Source: Isoetes taiwanensis (lineage: Eukaryota; Streptophyta; Lycopodiopsida; Isoetales; Isoetaceae). Taken from it: a stretch of DNA of 64,000 nucleotides. This document shows positions 60,539-64,000 of this stretch, in pieces (position 1 is the first letter of the stretch; the number at the start of each line of letters is the position of its first letter). The stretch lies in contig JAJEKV010000008.1 of NCBI GenBank assembly GCA_021234155.1, positions 22,781,106 to 22,845,105 on the forward strand, in the 5' to 3' direction. The position numbers and the translations under genes were made by a program. The notes below the pieces were generated by a model. The model saw only the letters and a program-made list of their open reading frames with translations, ran no database searches and was not told where the DNA came from.

Positions 60539-60750
60539 TTACTCCTTCTCTTGTCTTTCCCCGATTTTTTGGGTGTCGTTTGTGGCCCGGCTGATGCTTG
60601 GGCTGCGAGTAGGGCACTCGGAGTCCGAAGTCGAGCTTGATTCGGGCGACATCTCCTCTTCTGGGGTCATGGGACCATATCCTTCGAAGAGGTTCCTGGG
60701 GATGGGTTGCCTGTCAGGAGTCTCTTCGTCCATGTTGGGCCTCCTGTTTT
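60539..60750 (-). pseudogene. Gag N-terminal segment of element D, cut by solo LTR E
   Basis: NLFEGYGPMTPEEEMSPESS matches NLFEDMEPMTPEEEISQMRT in element A gag, followed by an acidic, Ser-rich run and a basic run. Upstream, the frame runs into the solo LTR at 60,755. The element sequence resumes at 62,404, where homology to element A (2,500-2,580) continues. A duplication at 60,293/60,429 (offset 136) further disrupts it. Confidence 0.7.
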
Positions 60751-60755
60751 GTTCG

Positions 60756-62403
60756 TGTGACGGTCCAGGGGAATATACGCCATAAATACGTATATTCCTG
60801 GATCCGTCACTATACAAGTCTAGCTTCATAGCCTTGTATACCATAGATTGTGGCACTAGGGGGGCATGGCCAAGTTATTCTCATAACTTAGCCAACCATA
60901 GGTTTAGACCATTATCCACGTGGCCTTAACCTATTGGGCACCCGCCACACAGGACTCACCCGATTGGTGCCACATGGCATCCTAAGTGGACCTAACTTAT
61001 ATAGGCCTAAACCCTAACCCTAGGCCTCTTTCCAGAGGTTTAGACCATTATCCACGTGGCCTTAACCTATTGGGCACCCGCCACACAGGACTCACCCGAT
61101 TGGTGCCACGTGGCATCCTAAGTGGACCTAACTTATATAGCTTGGAGTAGGAGCAGCATCTTGTGAGTCGAAGACCATGGAGGCACACGGATCTGGAGGG
61201 AGAGCTTCAGGAGCAGGTATGTAGGATAGTAGTTGTGATAGCTTATCTGGAATTAGCATTCCAGATATGCTAGTATCTTGGAGTAGGAGCAGAGCCTTGT
61301 GAGTCGCAGACCATGGAGGCACACGGATCTGGAAAGGGAGCTTCAGGAGCAGGTATGTAGGATAGTAGTTGTGATAATGTTCTTCTCATGATTATTCTCA
61401 TGATATGATGATTATGTGATGTTGGTTGATCATGTTTGCTCCTCTTGTATTGGGAAGGGGGGTAGAGACCTAGGGCCATATGTAGTATGCTCATTTGTAT
61501 GATTAGGTTAAGATGTTCTTCTCATGATTATTCTCATGATATGATGATTATGTGATGTTGGTTGATCATGTTTGCTCCTCTTGTATTGGGAAGGGGGGTA
61601 GAGACCTAGGGCCATATGTAGTATGCTCCTAGAGTAGATCCCTTAGTTCCTATTAGATGCGGCTCTGCATGGGAGCCCACCAGGCTATCGAGGCTATGAT
61701 ATGACTCAGCACCACATAACGGGGCTAGAGGGAATGTGGAGGGAGGATCCCGCCGAGTGGGGGCCGGGGGGATCCCATAGTGGGCTAGGCTTATGGTCTG
61801 GTCACTTCTTGTGGGCCGAGCATGGGTCCGACACCTCCTGGGCAAAGGTGTTGCCACGGCCTCGAGAGCTGCAAGTGTTGGCTTGGCTCTCGTTTTGGGG
61901 GTTCGGTCAGGCAGATGGTGTGTCGCCCGCGATTCTCTAGCGCCCACGGCACCTCTAGACTCTGCAAAGTATGCACAGGAGGGGCGGATGGAGTGGTCAA
62001 CCCTAGCCATTGTTCTATGCCAGCCCCCGCCATTACCATGACTCGGTCTGCTCTATCCTGAGGCCTAGCCAGTCAGTCATCCTCCTTATGAGTCTGAGCC
62101 GGGGTAGGAGCTCTCATGTTTTATGGTTCGTGATTATCATCTTTGCATTGGTATATGTGTGATGCACTACCCTTCGAGGTAGTATTTGTATATGTTTTAT
62201 GCTAGTTCTGACGTGTTATCGCTTCCGCTGTTATAGGAGCCCATAGGGGAAGGGCGCGCAAGACACCTTCGTGTTCCCTCCCCGCACTAAGGGTCACCTC
62301 AGAGTGCGGGGTAGACGAAGGGCCCGTGCGGTTGTTGAACCGGATGGGGGATTTCCTGCCGAGTGTACGGCTGGGCGCCGTATGTTTAGCAGGGAGTGTC
62401 ACA
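60756..62403 (+). mobile_element. Solo LTR E with TSD GTTCG
   Basis: It begins TGTGACGGTCC and ends GAGTGTCACA, flanked by GTTCG at 60,751-60,755 and 62,404-62,408. It is diverged from, but related to, the A-type LTRs in opposite orientation: GGAGGGGCGGATGGAGTGG at about 61,980 is the reverse complement of the CCACTCCATCCGCCCC block. It has no internal region and so is a solo LTR left by recombination. Near its start is a palindrome (60,757-60,810). Confidence 0.85.
60757..60810. repeat. Imperfect palindrome at the solo LTR start
   Basis: GTGACGGTCCAGGGGAATAT and ATATTCCTGGATCCGTCAC flank a short spacer, giving a hairpin of about 22 imperfect base pairs. A different palindrome stands at the same place in the A-type LTRs. 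Confidence 0.75.
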
Positions 62404-62408
62404 GTTCG

Positions 62409-62760
62409 ACCGTTCGTTGTTCCCTATCTGCACACACAGTTGGTTATGGCTATCGGGTTAGTTTTATTTGTTCTCTTTGCTTTATACGTGATGTTGGTAT
62501 AATTGTGGGGAAGAAATTACATCAACAAAACATTCCAAATGCAAAAAGGACAAGGAAATTATATTCATATTTTATAATATGCTAATACAAAATTAAAAAA
62601 AAAACTTCCGGAATCAAGATTGCTAACTAATCTTGATGTCGCCGGTAGGATGGATTGTCCTCTAGGAACTTCTTCACTTGGGCCGTTCCCACTGAATGAC
62701 CCAAGTTCCATAATATGCTAATACAAAATTAAAAAAAAAACTTCCGGAATCAAGATTGCT
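62409..62760. other. Gag-ORF2 intergenic spacer of element D
   Basis: It is homologous to 2,560-2,850 of element A (GTTGGTATAATTGTGGGG, ATTACATCAACAAAACATT). It contains part of a 136-offset duplication (62,581/62,717). No gene is seen. Confidence 0.6.
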
Positions 62761-62762
62761 AA

Positions 62763-64000
62763 CTAATCTTGATGTCGCCGGTAGGATGGATTGTCCTCTA
62801 GGAACTTCTTCACTTGGGCCGTTCCCACTGAATGACCCAAGTTCCTAAGGACATTGGCTGAAGATCCCCCCGTACTCGGTGTTGAGGGGCAACCGTGCAT
62901 GCCGACCAAATCCTGAGAGCGCAATTAGCATCGACACTCCTTCCTCGCCTCTGGGGGTGAATTTGCGGTGAATTACCGCTATTCTTCCATCCATTAGCAG
63001 GGGAAGGTAATACGGTGTTGAGGGGCAACCGTGCATGCCGACCAAATCCTGAGAGCGCACGCAGCTCTATGTCTGCTTGCAAAGTCATCAACCTCCACCG
63101 TGGTGAGCTCCCTGTAGTCTCTCACTGTTGCCGAAGCCCTCCTGAGGTCGAATTCGCCTCTTCTCTCCCGGGGAGGTGCTGCCGAAGAGCTTGCCGTTAG
63201 GATGTTCGAGGTCGCGTAGCGGATCCCCATCTGTTCCTGTAGAGCGATGAACTCTTCCTCCGTCGGTAGTCTATCTGCGGCCTTGTCTGCCTCCATCATC
63301 TGCCTGATGCCGCTGTAGGCTTGGATGTCGGAAGTCGACTCTCCTGTGTAAGTGTCGGCTTCCCTTATTTGGAGCGGGAAGTCAGATTCTCCGCGGACGA
63401 TGAAGTCATCCAGGTCCGTTCTTCGGAGTTGGTGCAGCAATTCTTCAGGTCTGTACTCCCTTTCCCTGCACTCCGGGAGGTTTTGGATGTCGCTGAGGAG
63501 CAAAAATTCTTCGCCCTCTACAATGATGGGGGCTAGGCTTGTAATGCCGGTCCGTTCTTCGGAGTTGGTGCAGCAATTCTTCAGGTCTGTACTCCCTTTC
63601 CCTGCACTCCGGGAGGTTTTGGATGTCGCTGAGGAGCAAAAATTCTTCGCCCTCTACAATGATGGGGGCTAGGCTTGTAATGCCTAGCCCGGGGGTTAGC
63701 GACTCTAAGAGTTTGCCGGCTTCTCTCAGTCCCCGCCATTCTTGCTCGCTTGTCGCCTCCTCCTGGCGGGTCGAGCTCGACATAGTCTTCCTCCGCTTCC
63801 GACTCCTCTTCCCCTGAGTCCTCCTCTTCTTTCCCTTCCTGCTCCATTTGGTCCTATTGACAGTTAGGACCATTGGCTCGGGTGTGCGCTGCGCCTTGTT
63901 TGTCAGGTATTTGGCAATGTTTGGAACATCACCTAAAACTGCTTGCAGGGATTGCCTAGGAACAAAGTACCCTATGCAAGGTGGGAGTCCTATTGACAGT
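62763..64000 (-). pseudogene. Element D ORF2: conserved unknown protein (5' end outside window)
   Basis: It has the same blocks as in element A: LLSDIQNLPECREREYRPEE, DLDDFIVRGESDFPLQIREA, DTYTGESTSDIQAYSGIRQM, EEFIALQEQMGIR and a C-terminus TAQVKKFLEDNPSYR before TAG (62,765-62,763). Upstream it adds a basic KGKKRRTQGKRSRKRRK run and an acidic segment. GYFVPRQSLQAVLGDVPNIA-like residues lie at the window edge. Duplications of offset 136 (62,581/62,717 and 63,421/63,557) shift the frame. Conservation of the same blocks in two diverged elements suggests a functional protein. Confidence 0.6.

Larger units (their letters stand above)
53744..64000 (-). mobile_element. Element D: A-type chromovirus with ORF2, gag and pol (5' part outside window)
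   Basis: Minus-strand order from the right edge is ORF2, gag N-terminus (split by solo LTR E), gag-protease, RT, RNase H, integrase, probable chromodomain, 3' non-coding region and 3' LTR. The H3-like ORF and 5' LTR would lie beyond 64,000. Homology to element A runs in register from ORF2 into RT, which ties the H3-like ORF of A to this pol. Confidence 0.85.

Overview
The window looks like a stretch of a large, repeat-rich land-plant nuclear genome. The evidence is a plant-type L1 LINE, Ty3/gypsy chromovirus-like retroelements primed by initiator tRNA-Met, Helitron-like termini, short GT-AG introns and a possible PPR-gene fragment. Species and clade cannot be read from it. Nearly everything is mobile DNA, much of it nested, and the only other candidate coding sequence is a few fragments.

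Layout. (A) 1-8,640, minus strand: the 5' part of a long LTR retrotransposon, ordered LTR, tRNA-iMet primer site, a 452-codon histone-H3-like ORF, a spacer with 67-nt hairpins, an unrecognised second ORF, then decayed gag-protease-RT. 8,641-12,780: AT-rich DNA without a gene I can support. 12,790-13,231: an unrecognised coding fragment. 13,232-20,530: an L1-type LINE, minus strand. (B) 21,160-25,400: a shrunken copy of the A-type element, bounded by a 200-bp inverted repeat. (F) 26,509-53,642: a DNA transposon with identical 34-bp terminal inverted repeats, carrying a plus-strand five-exon RING-finger-like gene and a converging minus-strand transposase-like gene. Element (C), 28,915-48,294, is a 19.4-kb LTR retrotransposon inserted into the last exon of the RING gene, with the 5-bp target duplication TCAGA. 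Inside C lie Helitron-like termini in inverted orientation and two 2-kb polypyrimidine/polypurine tracts that are complementary in composition. (D) 53,744 to the window end: another A-type element with gag-protease, RT, RNase H, integrase and a probable chromodomain, interrupted by a solo LTR (E, 60,756-62,403) with target duplication GTTCG.

The most notable find is the H3-like ORF. It has a near-canonical H3 N-terminal tail (Lys4 and Lys9 kept), a roughly 350-residue charged insert, and a full-length H3 histone fold. It lies between the primer-binding site and gag of a chromovirus-type element. Decayed copies of its C-terminus sit at the same relative place in elements B and C, so it is element cargo and not a stray host histone gene. 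Its own TATA-like box and covarying hairpins lie upstream. The same family's integrase appears to end in a chromodomain, the class of module that can read methylated H3 tails.

A caution: at least 26 short direct duplications in the window all have the same offset of exactly 136 nt, in unrelated sequence contexts. This is most likely an assembly artefact. Because 136 is one more than a multiple of three, each one shifts any reading frame it hits, so several broken genes here may be intact in the real genome.
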